64,000 bases of DNA from an uncultured beta proteobacterium (GTDB taxonomy: Bacteria > Pseudomonadota > Gammaproteobacteria > Burkholderiales > SG8-39): the NCBI GenBank assembly GCA_903928055.1, contig CAIYPG010000068.1, positions 79,476 to 143,475 on the forward strand, written 5' to 3'. Within the stretch, counting starts at the first letter, position 1. Each line of letters opens with the position of its first letter. Positions 18,115 through 29,239 of the stretch are shown here, piece after piece. The notes below the pieces were generated by a model, which saw only the letters and a program-made list of their open reading frames with translations, was not told the origin of the DNA and did no database searches. The position numbers and the translations under genes were made by a program.

Positions 18115-19479
18115 TTAGCCCCCGCCCAAGAGGCTGTTGACCTGTTCAAGGTCCGCTTCAGTGAGGTTGCCGGCTGCGGCCTTGAGCTTGAGGCCGTTCA
18201 TGATGGTGTCGTAGCGCGCCCGCGACATGTCACGCCGTGTGGAGAACACCTGCTGCTGGGCATTCAGCACATCAATGTTGATTCGCACACCGACTTCGTA
18301 GCCAAGCTTGTTGGAGGCCAGAGCCGTCTCCGAGGAGAGTACTGCCTGCTCCAGGGCTCGGACCTGGGCCATGCCATTCGTAACGCCAAGGAAGGACTGG
18401 CGTGCCGCCAGTGCTGACTGCCGGCGGCTGTTCTCCAGGTCCGAGCGCGCCTTTTCCTGCAGTGCCAGCGTTTCCCGGACCCGCGAACTGGTAGCCCCGC
18501 CCGCGAAGATGGGCAGGCTCAGTTGCAGTCCGATCGTGGCCGAGCGGATGTCACTGCCTGTTGCCGTGTTGGCATTGGTGGTTCCCGTCACCGAAGCGGT
18601 GCCCATTGTTCCCACCAGGTCCAGCGTCGGGTAGTGACCGGCACGGCTGCGCTCAACTTCGCGGCTGGCAATCTCCAGTGCCGACTCCTGCACCTTGACG
18701 GTGAAGTTTTCCTTCTGGGCGGTTTCCACCCAGGTTTCCATTACTGCCGGCTGGGGCGGCACCAGTTGCAGGTTAGTGCGCAGCTTGGCAAGCCCGTCGG
18801 GGACACTGCCGATCAACTGCTGGAGTACCCGCTGTTTGATTTCCAGGTCGTTCTGCGCAGCAATCTCCTGGGAAGTGGACAAGTCAAAGCGGGCTTGCGC
18901 ATCGTGGGTATCGGTGATCGTGGCCGTGCCCACTTCGAAGTTTCGCTTGGCCTGCGCCAGTTGCTCGGCGATGGCTGCCTTTTGAGCGACGATGAAGGCC
19001 AGGCTATCCTGGGATGCAAGCACATCAAAGTAGGCCTGGGCCGTCCGGACGATCAGGTCCTGGCCGGCCTGGCCGAACTGGGCCTCGGCCTGGGCGACCT
19101 GGAATTCCGCCTGCTGATACTGGGCCCAGTTTTGCATCCGGAACAGCGGCTGGTTCAGCGTGACGGTCCATGTGTTGCTGGTGAACTGACGTGGCAGCAA
19201 CACTGCATTGGGCACCCCGGCGCGAACATCCCCGTCCGTGTAGGTCGAGTTTCCGGCAAGATTCACCGTGGGCAGGATCAGCGCGCGGCCCTGCGGCAGG
19301 CGTTCCCGCCCCGCTTCCACCGTCGCGCGCGCTCCTGCATAGACGGCATCATTTGCCTTTGCATCACGGTATATCTGCAGCAGGTCAGCCGCGACAGCCG
19401 GGGGGGCGGTGAACATCGCGCAGGCGGCAAGTGCGGCTGCACATCCAGTCATGGAAAATCGAGTCGTCAATGCGTGCAT
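18115..19479 (-). CDS. tolC: TolC family outer membrane efflux protein
   Basis: Outer membrane channel of tripartite efflux and type I secretion systems. The chosen ATG at 19479 has AGGAA three bases ahead and gives 454 residues with a clear signal peptide (cleavage near AVAA, about residue 29). Two repeated outer-membrane-efflux domains follow, with alternating helices and the family end segments (ALASNKLGYEVGVRINIDVL). It is the third gene of pcm-rhodanese-tolC, with a 13-base gap to the rhodanese gene. No matching pump genes are nearby, which is normal for a general TolC. Confidence 0.93.
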   Translation of the reverse strand: MHALTTRFSMTGCAAALAACAMFTAPPAVAADLLQIYRDAKANDAVYAGARATVEAGRERLPQGRALILPTVNLAGNSTYTDGDVRAGVPNAVLLPRQFTSNTWTVTLNQPLFRMQNWAQYQQAEFQVAQAEAQFGQAGQDLIVRTAQAYFDVLASQDSLAFIVAQKAAIAEQLAQAKRNFEVGTATITDTHDAQARFDLSTSQEIAAQNDLEIKQRVLQQLIGSVPDGLAKLRTNLQLVPPQPAVMETWVETAQKENFTVKVQESALEIASREVERSRAGHYPTLDLVGTMGTASVTGTTNANTATGSDIRSATIGLQLSLPIFAGGATSSRVRETLALQEKARSDLENSRRQSALAARQSFLGVTNGMAQVRALEQAVLSSETALASNKLGYEVGVRINIDVLNAQQQVFSTRRDMSRARYDTIMNGLKLKAAAGNLTEADLEQVNSLLGGG

Positions 19480-19492
19480 GGATTCCTGATAC

Positions 19493-19816
19493 CTAGTAAA
19501 GGGGCATCTTGGGGTTGATGGTTCTTGCCCAGGCGTCAACACCGCCGGCGAGATTGTGCAATTGCTGAAATCCGTTGTGCTCCAGAAAATGTGCAACCTG
19601 AAAACTGCGCGCGCCATGATGGCAGATCACAACCGTCTGTGCATCCGGATCCAGTTCCGACAGGCGCGCAGGTATCGAGTTCATGGGCGCCGGCACTGAT
19701 CCGTCGATATGACAGAGTTCGAATTCCCAGGGTTCCCGCACGTCCAGCAGCAGCGGCCGGGCGCGGCCGGGGTCTGACAGCCATTCGGACAGTTCAAGAG
19801 GACTGAGCTGATTCAT
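19493..19816 (-). CDS. Rhodanese-like domain protein
   Basis: Single-domain sulfurtransferase-type protein of 107 residues. It shows the LLLDVREPWEFELCHIDGS strand, the ARLSELDPD segment and an active-site loop VICHHGARS with the cysteine nucleophile, then LAGGVDAWA, so it should be active. It sits between pcm and tolC with short gaps on both sides. The physiological acceptor is unknown. Confidence 0.9.
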   Translation of the reverse strand: MNQLSPLELSEWLSDPGRARPLLLDVREPWEFELCHIDGSVPAPMNSIPARLSELDPDAQTVVICHHGARSFQVAHFLEHNGFQQLHNLAGGVDAWARTINPKMPLY

Positions 19817-19840
19817 GGTGCCCGGACAAAACTAAACGGG

Positions 19841-20494
19841 TCAGAATTCGAAACGTTTTGGCTGCAGGGCGTTCAGCAGCGGCGGGAAACAGGTTTCAAA
19901 CAAGTCGATCGACGCATAGGATCCGGCTGCAGAGCAGGTGATCAGTCGCGCGGTCATGACCGGTGCATCTCCGACGATGGCGAACAACCGTCCGCCCGGC
20001 TTGAGCTGGTTCATGAACGCCTGCGGCAGTACCGGCGTTGATCCGGTGAGGACGATGACATCATAGGGCCCGTGTTTTTCCCAGCCCTGTGCGCCATCAC
20101 CCAGCTCGAGCGTGGCATTGTCGACGCCGTGGTCTTTCAGCGATTGCTCGGCCAGCGCTTTCAATGCCGGACTGATCTCGACGGAAAAAACCTGCTGCGC
20201 ACGCTGGGCGAGCAATGCAGTGAGGTAACCGGTGCCAGTGCCGATTTCCAAGATGCGATCAGATTTCCTCACCGACAATTCCTGGACGACCCTGGCTTCC
20301 ATTTTGGGTTGCCACATCCGCTGGCCCTCGCCGATCGGAATCTCCAGATCGGAAAATGCCAGGTCACGGCACGCGGCCGGGACAAACTCCTCGCGGCGGA
20401 TGACGTAAAGAAGATCGAGGACATCCTGGTCCAGCACTTCCCAGGTACGAATCTGCTGCTCGACCATGTTGAAACGCGCTTGTTCCAGGTTCAT
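19841..20494 (-). CDS. pcm: Protein-L-isoaspartate O-methyltransferase family protein
   Basis: Repairs isoaspartyl residues in aged proteins by SAM-dependent carboxyl methylation. The 217 residues include MVEQQIRTWEVLD at the N terminus, the MWQPKMEARVVQ segment near residue 60, and the SAM site ILEIGTGTGYLTALLAQ near residue 80. The family's usual GQTIS motif is replaced by GQRMWQP, as in the protein-L-isoaspartate methyltransferase-like group found beside tolC, so repair activity is likely but not certain. It is the first gene of its operon and is divergent from thiC. Confidence 0.88.
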   Translation of the reverse strand: MNLEQARFNMVEQQIRTWEVLDQDVLDLLYVIRREEFVPAACRDLAFSDLEIPIGEGQRMWQPKMEARVVQELSVRKSDRILEIGTGTGYLTALLAQRAQQVFSVEISPALKALAEQSLKDHGVDNATLELGDGAQGWEKHGPYDVIVLTGSTPVLPQAFMNQLKPGGRLFAIVGDAPVMTARLITCSAAGSYASIDLFETCFPPLLNALQPKRFEF

Positions 20495-20632
20495 TGCGGT
20501 GGCTGCCGGTAAAGGTTATTGAGGTCAGCATTTTAGCATCGGCCGCGGGCAAGGCGGCGCGATGATTCTCCATCCGCGCGGCGACTTCCGCAAGGATGCT
20601 TGCATGCACCTGTCGCTTGGGGTAGCTTGTAG

Positions 20633-22709
<2,077 letters not shown>

Positions 22710-22733
22710 GCGCGTTTCCGGGTTGCGGAAGAT

Positions 22734-22751
22734 GACCTTGTATCCAAGGTC
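22734..22751 (+). other. Short hairpin after thiC
   Basis: GACCTTG and CAAGGTC form a perfect 7-bp stem with a TATC loop, 25 bases after the thiC stop. No run of T follows, so it is at best a 3'-end stabilising structure, not a standard terminator. Confidence 0.35.
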
Positions 22752-22810
22752 GTGGTGGGCTTGGAATATTTAATGCTTTGTCTCCTGCAGGTTTTCCTTA
22801 GGAGCAAGCC

Positions 22811-23263
22811 ATGTTGGACACCCCGACCGCAACCAAGTCCGCTGTTACCCAAACTGCGACCAAGTTCTCCCACGTCAAGCCAGGCGACACGCATTGGCGC
22901 TCAGACGGGCTGCGCGATTTCTTTCTTTATCGCGATCTCGGCGTTGCCGATGCCACAAACGGCAAGGTCATCGCCCAACTGGTGAAGGCCAATCACGCAC
23001 CTGAAAAGGGCACGGGCTGGCACCGTCATGTGGCAGATTTCCATATTGTCATCATGACCAAGGGCTGGGCGCGCTTCATGTACGAGGACAAGGAGACCCT
23101 GGTTTCCGCCGGCGATGTTGTCCACCAGCGTCCGGGTATTACGCACTATCTGTTCGATTACTCCCCGGACATGGAGTATCTGGAAATCACCAGCCCGGCC
23201 GACTTCGGAACAGTTGAAATGCCCGGGCCCTGCGAGATTCCCGGGCCAACTCCGTGGAAGTAA
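22811..23263 (+). CDS. Cupin domain protein
   Basis: Small cytoplasmic protein of 150 residues with a single cupin barrel. The first cupin motif is GTGWHRHVADFHIVIMTKGW (about residues 70-89), with three histidines that could bind a metal. The second motif includes AGDVVHQRPGITHYLFDYS with a further histidine. It lies 101 bases after thiC on the same strand and may share its transcript. Function is unknown; an enzyme or a small-molecule sensor are both possible. Confidence 0.82.
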   Translation: MLDTPTATKSAVTQTATKFSHVKPGDTHWRSDGLRDFFLYRDLGVADATNGKVIAQLVKANHAPEKGTGWHRHVADFHIVIMTKGWARFMYEDKETLVSAGDVVHQRPGITHYLFDYSPDMEYLEITSPADFGTVEMPGPCEIPGPTPWK

Positions 23264-23309
23264 GCGAACGCTTCTGAGTCGGAGGCGATGCAGAAGGGTC
23301 GGAGGCGAA

Positions 23310-23966
23310 TCAGAATTCGAAATCGAATTCGTCGATTTCTTCCGGCTCAAGTTTCGCTGCCGCCACCCACGCCATCAGGTCTGGCCAGGCTGCGATGCGC
23401 TGGCAGTATTCCGTGCATACCCGATCCAGCTTGACGTCATAGGTCGTGAAGCGGGTGGTGACTGGTGCATACATCGCATCGGCAGCGCAGGGCTTCTCCC
23501 CGAACAGATAGGGGCCGCCATAGGTCGTCAGGCACTCGCGCCAGATCTCAGTAATGCGATCGATGTCGCCTTGGGCGCGCGCCCAGATCTTGTGTCCGGG
23601 AAAGCGGTTCTTGAGGTTCATGGGCAGCGACGAGCGCATGGCGCTGAAGCCCGAATGCATTTCCCCGCAGATCGCGCGGCAATGTGCCCGCGCCGCCCGG
23701 TCGGCCGGCCACAGACCCGCCTTTGGTTTGATTTCATTGAGATATTCGGCGATGGCCAGGGTATCCCAGACTTTGACGTTGTCGTGTGTCAGGCAGGGCA
23801 CCAGGATGGAGGAGGACAGCAAAAGCAATTCCGCCCGTGCTGATGCGTCATCCGGCGGGACGACCTTTTCCTCGAAATCCAGCTTGGCCAGTTTTGCCAG
23901 CAGATATCCGCGTAACGACCACGACGAATAATTCCTGCTGCTGATGGTCAGTGTTGCCTTGCCCAT
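23310..23966 (-). CDS. Glutathione S-transferase family protein
   Basis: Cytosolic GST of 218 residues. The ATG at 23966 has AGGAGG eight bases ahead; a longer open frame upstream lacks support. The N-terminal thioredoxin-like domain starts LTISSRNYSSWSLRGYLL, with the SSWSLR serine motif of a bacterial GST group near residue 15. The cis-proline position (ILVPCLTHDN) and a GST C-terminal helical domain (FGEKPCAADAMYAPV) follow. It is divergent from phaZ and convergent with the cupin gene. Substrate unknown. Confidence 0.88.
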   Translation of the reverse strand: MGKATLTISSRNYSSWSLRGYLLAKLAKLDFEEKVVPPDDASARAELLLLSSSILVPCLTHDNVKVWDTLAIAEYLNEIKPKAGLWPADRAARAHCRAICGEMHSGFSAMRSSLPMNLKNRFPGHKIWARAQGDIDRITEIWRECLTTYGGPYLFGEKPCAADAMYAPVTTRFTTYDVKLDRVCTEYCQRIAAWPDLMAWVAAAKLEPEEIDEFDFEF

Positions 23967-24100
23967 GGTTTGCGCCTCCTGTTGGGGCATCTGTGTGCAA
24001 GGGCTGTGCCATCCCTGTTTTTTCCTGCGGGCCCGAACTGGCCCGCAAGTTGCGTGAGAATTATTACGGATGGTTTTCCCGAGATTCAGTGGCGCGGAGC

Positions 24101-25336
24101 ATGCAGACCTATTTTCCGATGTGGTATCAGGCCTACGACGCGCAAACCGACGCCATGGCGCCGTTGCACATGTTTGCACAAGCTGCCGCAACCCTGCTCG
24201 GGCCGGCCGCCAGCAGTCCGCTGGGCAACCCGTTCATTCGCAAGATGGCCGCGGCCTATGAGGTCTTTTCCGCGACCAAGGTGACGCATACCCGCCCGCC
24301 GTTTCGCATCGGCAGCGTGCGGGTTGGTGTGCGCGATGTGCCGGTAAGCGAGGAAGTCGCCTGCACCATGCCGTTTGGCACCCTGCTGCATTTCAAGAAG
24401 GACATGGCGGCAGAACAGCCGCCGGTGCTGATCGTCGCGCCGATGTCGGGGCATTTCGCAACCCTGCTGCGCGAAACCGTGCGCACCATGCTGGCCGACC
24501 ACGATGTGTTCATCACGGACTGGCACAACGCGCGTGACATTCCGCTGGATGCCGGGGCATTTGGCATGGATGGCTATGTCGAGCATCTGATCGGTTTCCT
24601 CGGTGCCATGGGGCCGGGTGCCCACATGGTTGCCATCTGCCAGCCCTGTGTGGCCGCATTGGCGGCAACGGCCATCATGGCCGAGGACGATCATCCGGCC
24701 TGCCCGCGCAGCCTGACCCTGATGGCCGGGCCGATCGACACGCGCGTCAACCCCACCGAGGTCAACCGTCTCGCCACCAGCAAACCCATCGAGTGGTTCG
24801 AACAGAACCTGATCTGCAGCGTGCCTTCGCGTTATCCGGGCGCGCAGCGCAGGGTCTACCCGGGTTTCCTGCAGCTTACGGCTTTCGTGAGCATGAATCT
24901 TGAGCGGCACGTCAAATCCTTTGCCGACATGTATGAGCACCTCGCGACCGGCGAGACCGAGAAGGCGCGCATGGCCAAGGCCTTCTACGACGAGTACTTC
25001 GCGGTTCTCGATCTGCCGGCAGAGTTCTATCTTGAGACGGTACGCGGCGTGTTCCAGGACCATGACCTGCCGCTGGGGCGGCTCAAGTTTGGCGACCGCA
25101 TCGTTGATCCGGGCAAGATCCGGCGCACTGCACTCCTGACGGTCGAGGGCGAGCGCGACGACATCTGCGCCATCGGGCAGACCGTCGCCGCGCAGGAAAT
25201 GTGCAGCGGTATCCGGCCCTACCTGAAAAGCCACTATGTGCAGATGGGCGTCGGCCATTACGGTGTGTTCAGCGGCCGCAAGTGGAACAGCGGCGTCTAT
25301 CCCATGGTGAGGGAAATGATCCACGTCAGCGCCTGA
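24101..25336 (+). CDS. phaZ: Intracellular polyhydroxyalkanoate (PHB) depolymerase
   Basis: Mobilises stored polyhydroxybutyrate granules inside the cell. From the ATG at 24101 the protein has 411 residues. The nucleophile elbow is a cysteine (ICQPCVAAL, C183), as known for the intracellular PhaZ1 type, with the acid in VEGERDDI and the histidine in GVGHYGVF completing a Cys-Asp-His triad. There is no signal peptide. No phaA, phaB or phaC gene is nearby, which is common for phaZ. Confidence 0.93.
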   Translation: MQTYFPMWYQAYDAQTDAMAPLHMFAQAAATLLGPAASSPLGNPFIRKMAAAYEVFSATKVTHTRPPFRIGSVRVGVRDVPVSEEVACTMPFGTLLHFKKDMAAEQPPVLIVAPMSGHFATLLRETVRTMLADHDVFITDWHNARDIPLDAGAFGMDGYVEHLIGFLGAMGPGAHMVAICQPCVAALAATAIMAEDDHPACPRSLTLMAGPIDTRVNPTEVNRLATSKPIEWFEQNLICSVPSRYPGAQRRVYPGFLQLTAFVSMNLERHVKSFADMYEHLATGETEKARMAKAFYDEYFAVLDLPAEFYLETVRGVFQDHDLPLGRLKFGDRIVDPGKIRRTALLTVEGERDDICAIGQTVAAQEMCSGIRPYLKSHYVQMGVGHYGVFSGRKWNSGVYPMVREMIHVSA

Positions 25337-25399
25337 TTCAACGCACAATCAACGCACAATGGGCCGGCTGACCAACGGGGCGGGTAGAATGCCGGCCAA

Positions 25400-26233
25400 A
25401 TGGATTACGCACTATTGCTCAAGGCTCTGGTTCTGGGTGTCGTCGAGGGCCTGACCGAGTTCCTCCCCGTCTCCTCCACCGGCCATCTCATCCTGGCCGG
25501 CTCCCTGCTCGATTTCAACGATGACAAGGGCAAGGTTTTCGAATTGGTGATCCAGACAGGCGCCATGCTGGCCATTGTCTGGGAATACCGCGTGCGTTTC
25601 CGGGATGTTCTGGCCGGTCTGGGTTCAAGGCCCGTAGCGCGGCGTTTTGCCTTGAACCTGATCGTTGCTTTCATGCCAGCCGCGGTACTGGGGCTGTTGT
25701 TTGGCAAGATCATCAAGTCGCATCTGTTCTCCCCGGTGCCGGTTGCGCTGGCTTTCATCGTTGGCGGCGTGATCATTCTCTGGGTCGAGCGGCCGGGCCG
25801 TTCAGGGCGGCCGCCCCGCGTCGAGCGTGTTGATGACATGGATTGGCGCGACGCGCTGAAGGTCGGATGCGCGCAGGCGCTGGCGCTGATCCCGGGTACC
25901 TCACGCTCCGGAGCCACGATCATCGGCGGCATGCTGTTCGGGTTGTCGCGGCGCGCGGCGACGGAGTTTTCATTCTTCCTGGCGGTGCCGACCCTGATTG
26001 CCGCCGGTTTGTACGACCTCTACAAGAATCGGGCGCTGCTCTCCGTCAGCGATCTTCCCTTGTTCGGTGTTGGATCCGTGGCGGCCTTCGTGTCTGCGTT
26101 CCTGTGCGTGCGCTGGCTGCTGCGCTACATCACCACGCATGATTTCAAGCTGTTTGCCTGGTACCGGATTGTGTTCGGTGCGGTGGTGCTATTGACCGCG
26201 TGGAGCGGTCTGGTGAACTGGTCTGCGGCCTGA
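25400..26233 (+). CDS. uppP: Undecaprenyl-diphosphatase
   Basis: Integral membrane phosphatase (BacA/UppP) that recycles undecaprenyl diphosphate to the carrier used for peptidoglycan and O-antigen, and can confer bacitracin tolerance. The 277 residues have the two family motifs: [16 protein letters not shown] near residue 17 with the essential glutamate, and [15 protein letters not shown] near residue 165. About eight membrane segments are apparent. It starts 63 bases after phaZ. It supports the polysaccharide pathway functionally but is not in that operon. Confidence 0.96.
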   Translation: MDYALLLKALVLGVVEGLTEFLPVSSTGHLILAGSLLDFNDDKGKVFELVIQTGAMLAIVWEYRVRFRDVLAGLGSRPVARRFALNLIVAFMPAAVLGLLFGKIIKSHLFSPVPVALAFIVGGVIILWVERPGRSGRPPRVERVDDMDWRDALKVGCAQALALIPGTSRSGATIIGGMLFGLSRRAATEFSFFLAVPTLIAAGLYDLYKNRALLSVSDLPLFGVGSVAAFVSAFLCVRWLLRYITTHDFKLFAWYRIVFGAVVLLTAWSGLVNWSAA

Positions 26234-26309
26234 GCAGCTGATCATATTTGATCTGTAAATTTGCTTTGATAAACGGATATTTATTGAAAAAGATAATATT
26301 AATTTTCGA

Positions 26310-27908
26310 TTAGAAAGCCGCTGCCACGCCATCCGATCGTGGATCGGCGCCGCCTTCCAACACGCCATTGGGGTGGCGCAGGATCGCTCCGGCGTGACCG
26401 ACGGTGTTATCCCAGGCCTGCAGTATTTCCACCTCATGCCCCATGCTTCCCAGTTTTTCCGCGACGGACAACGGAAAGCGCGACTCCAGTTTCAACGTAT
26501 CGCTGGTCTGACCCCAGGTGCGGCCGAGCAACCAGCGCGGCGCGCTGACCGCTTCCTGCGCAGTCATGCCGTGGCCGACAATGCGCGTGAACACAGCGTT
26601 CTGTGCCTGCGGCTGGCCATCGCCGCCCATCGAGCCGTACACGATGACACGACCATCCTTGAGCCTCGCCATGGCCGGGTTGAGGGTGTGGAAGGGCTTC
26701 TTCCCCGGTGCGATGACATTGATGCGTGCCGGGTCCAGCGAGAATGCACAGCCGCGGTTCTGCCAGTTGATGCCGGTGTTGCCCAGCACGATGCCGCAAC
26801 CGAATTCATGATAGGTGCTCTGGATGATGGATACCGCGCGGCCGGCGCCATCGACCACGCCCATCCATACCGTGTCGCCGCCGCCGCGCCCCGCGCCCCA
26901 GGGCGCGGCGCGGCGCGGATCGATGCTCGCGGCGAGTTCGCGCAGCTTCTGTGGCCGCAGAAACTCGCGCGGATCGACTTTCATCCATGCGGGATCGGTG
27001 ATCTGCAGGTCGCGGATGCGGAAGGCCTGCTTGATTGCCTCGGCTGCAAAGTGCACGTATTCCGCGGAGGTCGGTGCATATTGCTGCACACGCAACTGGT
27101 CCAGTATGCCGAGCATGACGAGGGACATGAGGCCTTGTGTCGGCGGGGGGGTGTTGAACACGGTGCCGGCGGAATGGGCCAGCGACAGGGGATCACGCAG
27201 CACGCTGCGATGGCGCTCAAGGTCGGCCAGTGTCAGCGGGCTGCCGGCGCGCTGCAGTTCGCGGGCAATGACGCGCGCCAGCTCGCCCCGATAGAAATCC
27301 TCGGTGCCGGTGCGTGCGATGCGCCGCAACGTGGCGGCAAGGCGCTTGTGCACGAACAGGCTGCCGGTTTCCGGCGCTGCACCGCCGGTGAGAAAGGTAT
27401 TGGCGAATCCGGGTTGGTCCCGCAGTGCCATGCGCTTGTCGGCAGTGGCCAGCGATTGTCCGCGGGTGACCGGGAAGCCGCGCTCGGCGTAATGGATGGC
27501 GTCTTCCAGCAGGCGTTTCAACGGCAGGCGCCCGCCGATGCTGCGCGACAGCTTGAAGGCCGTACCCCAGCCTGCAATTGTACCGGCCACCGTATTTGCT
27601 GCGGGGCCGCCCGCAAATGGAATGCCGTCAGTGATCCCGCGTTCGTGGTACCAGCCGAGATTGGCTGCCGCCGCCGCAGCACCGCAGGCTTCGATTACGC
27701 CGGGTGCCTTGCCCGGAACATTCAGCAGCCAGAAGCTGTCTCCGCCGATCGAGTTCATGTGCGGATAGACCACCGCAATAGTGGCTGCTGCGGCAATGGC
27801 CCCTTCAATGGCGTTGCCACCCTCGCGCAATACAGCGAGGGCAGATTGAGAGGCGAGCGCATGCGGCGTAACCGCCATGCCGCGGGTGCCTCGAATTGAG
27901 TGAATCAT
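26310..27908 (-). CDS. Gamma-glutamyltransferase family protein
   Basis: Ntn-hydrolase of 532 residues that self-cleaves to expose a threonine. The nucleophile is expected at about residue 346 in GGGDTVWMGVVDGAG. The substrate-binding GSMGGDGQPQAQ and the C-terminal GGADPRSDG are typical. There is no signal peptide, unlike periplasmic Ggt of enteric bacteria, so it resembles the cytoplasmic YwrD-like branch; glutathione hydrolysis is plausible but other gamma-glutamyl or acylated substrates are possible. The gap to the convergent uppP (76 bases) is very A+T-rich with no clear hairpin. Confidence 0.88.
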   Translation of the reverse strand: MIHSIRGTRGMAVTPHALASQSALAVLREGGNAIEGAIAAAATIAVVYPHMNSIGGDSFWLLNVPGKAPGVIEACGAAAAAANLGWYHERGITDGIPFAGGPAANTVAGTIAGWGTAFKLSRSIGGRLPLKRLLEDAIHYAERGFPVTRGQSLATADKRMALRDQPGFANTFLTGGAAPETGSLFVHKRLAATLRRIARTGTEDFYRGELARVIARELQRAGSPLTLADLERHRSVLRDPLSLAHSAGTVFNTPPPTQGLMSLVMLGILDQLRVQQYAPTSAEYVHFAAEAIKQAFRIRDLQITDPAWMKVDPREFLRPQKLRELAASIDPRRAAPWGAGRGGGDTVWMGVVDGAGRAVSIIQSTYHEFGCGIVLGNTGINWQNRGCAFSLDPARINVIAPGKKPFHTLNPAMARLKDGRVIVYGSMGGDGQPQAQNAVFTRIVGHGMTAQEAVSAPRWLLGRTWGQTSDTLKLESRFPLSVAEKLGSMGHEVEILQAWDNTVGHAGAILRHPNGVLEGGADPRSDGVAAAF

Positions 27909-28044
27909 GGGTTCTGTCGCGTCGAAGAGTGAGGCGCCATTCTACGGCGTGGCTGTTTCCCAACGCCGGATGAATGGCTTCAGCCGTTCAATCCGGCCGA
28001 ATTAAACCGGCGCGGCGCTGCCGCGTCCGGCTTCCGGTAACGAT

Positions 28045-28065
28045 ACGAGGGGATGCTCCCCTCGT
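28045..28065 (-). terminator. Hairpin downstream of cynS
   Basis: ACGAGGGGA and TCCCCTCGT form a perfect 9-bp stem with a TGC loop, 48 bases beyond the cynS stop. No T run follows on the minus strand, so termination is only suggested. It lies in the 204-base gap before the ggt-like gene; nothing else was recognised there. Confidence 0.4.
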
Positions 28066-28112
28066 TCTCCCCTATATCAGGAGCAATGACGATCATTCTG
28101 TCATCGCCAAAA

Positions 28113-28556
28113 TCAGTAGGTCTTGTAAGGAAGGAATTTTCCGCTCAACACCACTCTGACCCGGTCTCCCTTGGGGTCCGGCTCGCGCCTGATGTCCATG
28201 GAGAAATCAATGGCGCTCATGATGCCGTCGCCGAACTCCTCATGGATGAGCTCCTTGATGGTCGTGCCGTAGACGTTGACGATTTCATACCAGCGGTAGA
28301 TCAGCGGATCGGTGGGGACTGCGCCGGGCAGCGAACCCTTGTACGGCACGACCTGCAGTAACTGCACGGCATCCTTGGGCAGGTCCAGCAGCTTGCCAAC
28401 AATGTCGGCCTGCTTTTTGGTGAGTGTCATCTGGCCCAGGCAGGCGGCCGTCGTCCATTCCTTGCTCTGGCCGAGTTTCTTCGCGATCTCGGACCACTTG
28501 ATGCTTTTCTTGATCCGGTTGAAAACGATCATCTCGGTGACATCATTGCGGGTCAT
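28113..28556 (-). CDS. cynS: Cyanate hydratase (cyanase)
   Basis: Decomposes cyanate with bicarbonate to ammonia and carbon dioxide. The 147 residues have an N-terminal helix-turn-helix-like domain and the C-terminal catalytic domain. The family's catalytic Arg, Glu and Ser are present as R88 and E91 in YRWYEIVNVYG and S114 in GIMSAIDF, at the same spacing as in the enteric enzyme. It follows a rhodanese gene on the same strand after 154 bases containing an 18-bp palindrome. No cynT or cynX is seen. Confidence 0.96.
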   Translation of the reverse strand: MTRNDVTEMIVFNRIKKSIKWSEIAKKLGQSKEWTTAACLGQMTLTKKQADIVGKLLDLPKDAVQLLQVVPYKGSLPGAVPTDPLIYRWYEIVNVYGTTIKELIHEEFGDGIMSAIDFSMDIRREPDPKGDRVRVVLSGKFLPYKTY

Positions 28557-28648
28557 GCGCGCTCCCTGTTCACGATTGGAATGAACGGGACAAACGCATC
28601 AAGCGTGCCATTGCAACGAAGCGGCAGGCGGTGAGTCTCGCTGCTGAT

Positions 28649-28666
28649 GGCGATACCGGTATCGCC
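28649..28666. promoter_or_regulatory. Perfect 18-bp palindrome upstream of cynS
   Basis: GGCGATACCGGTATCGCC reads the same on both strands (9+9, no spacer). It lies 93 bases before cynS and 45 bases after the rhodanese gene. Position and symmetry fit an operator for a dimeric regulator, but no regulator gene is adjacent and chance cannot be excluded. Confidence 0.4.
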
Positions 28667-28710
28667 TCAGAGGAGCATCTAAAGGCGGTTTTAGAACGAA
28701 GCGTTTGGCG

Positions 28711-29166
28711 CTATCCCTGCATCCAGGGCAATCCGGCTGCCCGCCAACCGCCGACAGTGTTGCGCTGGCCCTTGTCGTTCTTGTCGCCCTCGAATCCCTG
28801 CAGGACATTGAAGCTTTGTGCATATCCCGCTGCGGCCGCTGCGGCAGCAGCATTGTGCGAGCGCCCGCCGGAGCGGCACAGGAACAACACCGGTGTTGCC
28901 GGATCGGGGACTTGTGCTCGCAAGTCTTCCACGAAATTTGCATTTGGCTGGCCGCCGGGCCAGGTGTTCCATTCGACCAGCGCGGCGCCGGGGACCTTGC
29001 CGACCCATTCCCATTCCGCGCGGGTGCGTACGTCGACCAGCTTTACAGCAGGGTTCTGCGTGATCAGGGCATGTGCCTCTGCCGGCAGCAGGCTTCCGGC
29101 ATAGGGGAGGTTCTGGGCGCTGGCGCGCTCGCGTGCTTTTTTGAAGATATCGTTGACGGCATCCAT
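28711..29166 (-). CDS. Rhodanese-like sulfurtransferase
   Basis: Protein of 151 residues with one rhodanese domain. The VKLVDVRTRAEWEWVGKVPG strand is followed by the active-site loop LFLCRSGGRS, with the cysteine near residue 97 and the arginine-serine cradle complete. An alanine-rich helix follows, then VLQGFEGDKND and GGWRAAGLPW, typical of a rhodanese group in betaproteobacteria. It is upstream of cynS on the same strand. Known rhodaneses convert cyanide to thiocyanate or deliver sulfur; the link with cyanase is suggestive only. Confidence 0.9.
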   Translation of the reverse strand: MDAVNDIFKKARERASAQNLPYAGSLLPAEAHALITQNPAVKLVDVRTRAEWEWVGKVPGAALVEWNTWPGGQPNANFVEDLRAQVPDPATPVLFLCRSGGRSHNAAAAAAAAGYAQSFNVLQGFEGDKNDKGQRNTVGGWRAAGLPWMQG

Positions 29167-29239
29167 GATTCAGCCCGATGTGCAGGAAGGGGAGCCACCA
29201 GTATAAATGGCTGGGCGCGGATAATGAATTATGAGTGCC

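Noticed and set aside
23270..23305. Direct repeat GTCGGAGGCGA near the cupin stop
   Set aside because: Two short copies only, in a 46-base gap between convergent genes; consistent with local slippage and no functional sign.
26234..26309. A+T-rich gap between uppP and the ggt-like gene as a terminator or Fur site
   Set aside because: No stable stem was found and the similarity to a Fur box (about 11 of 19) is weak.
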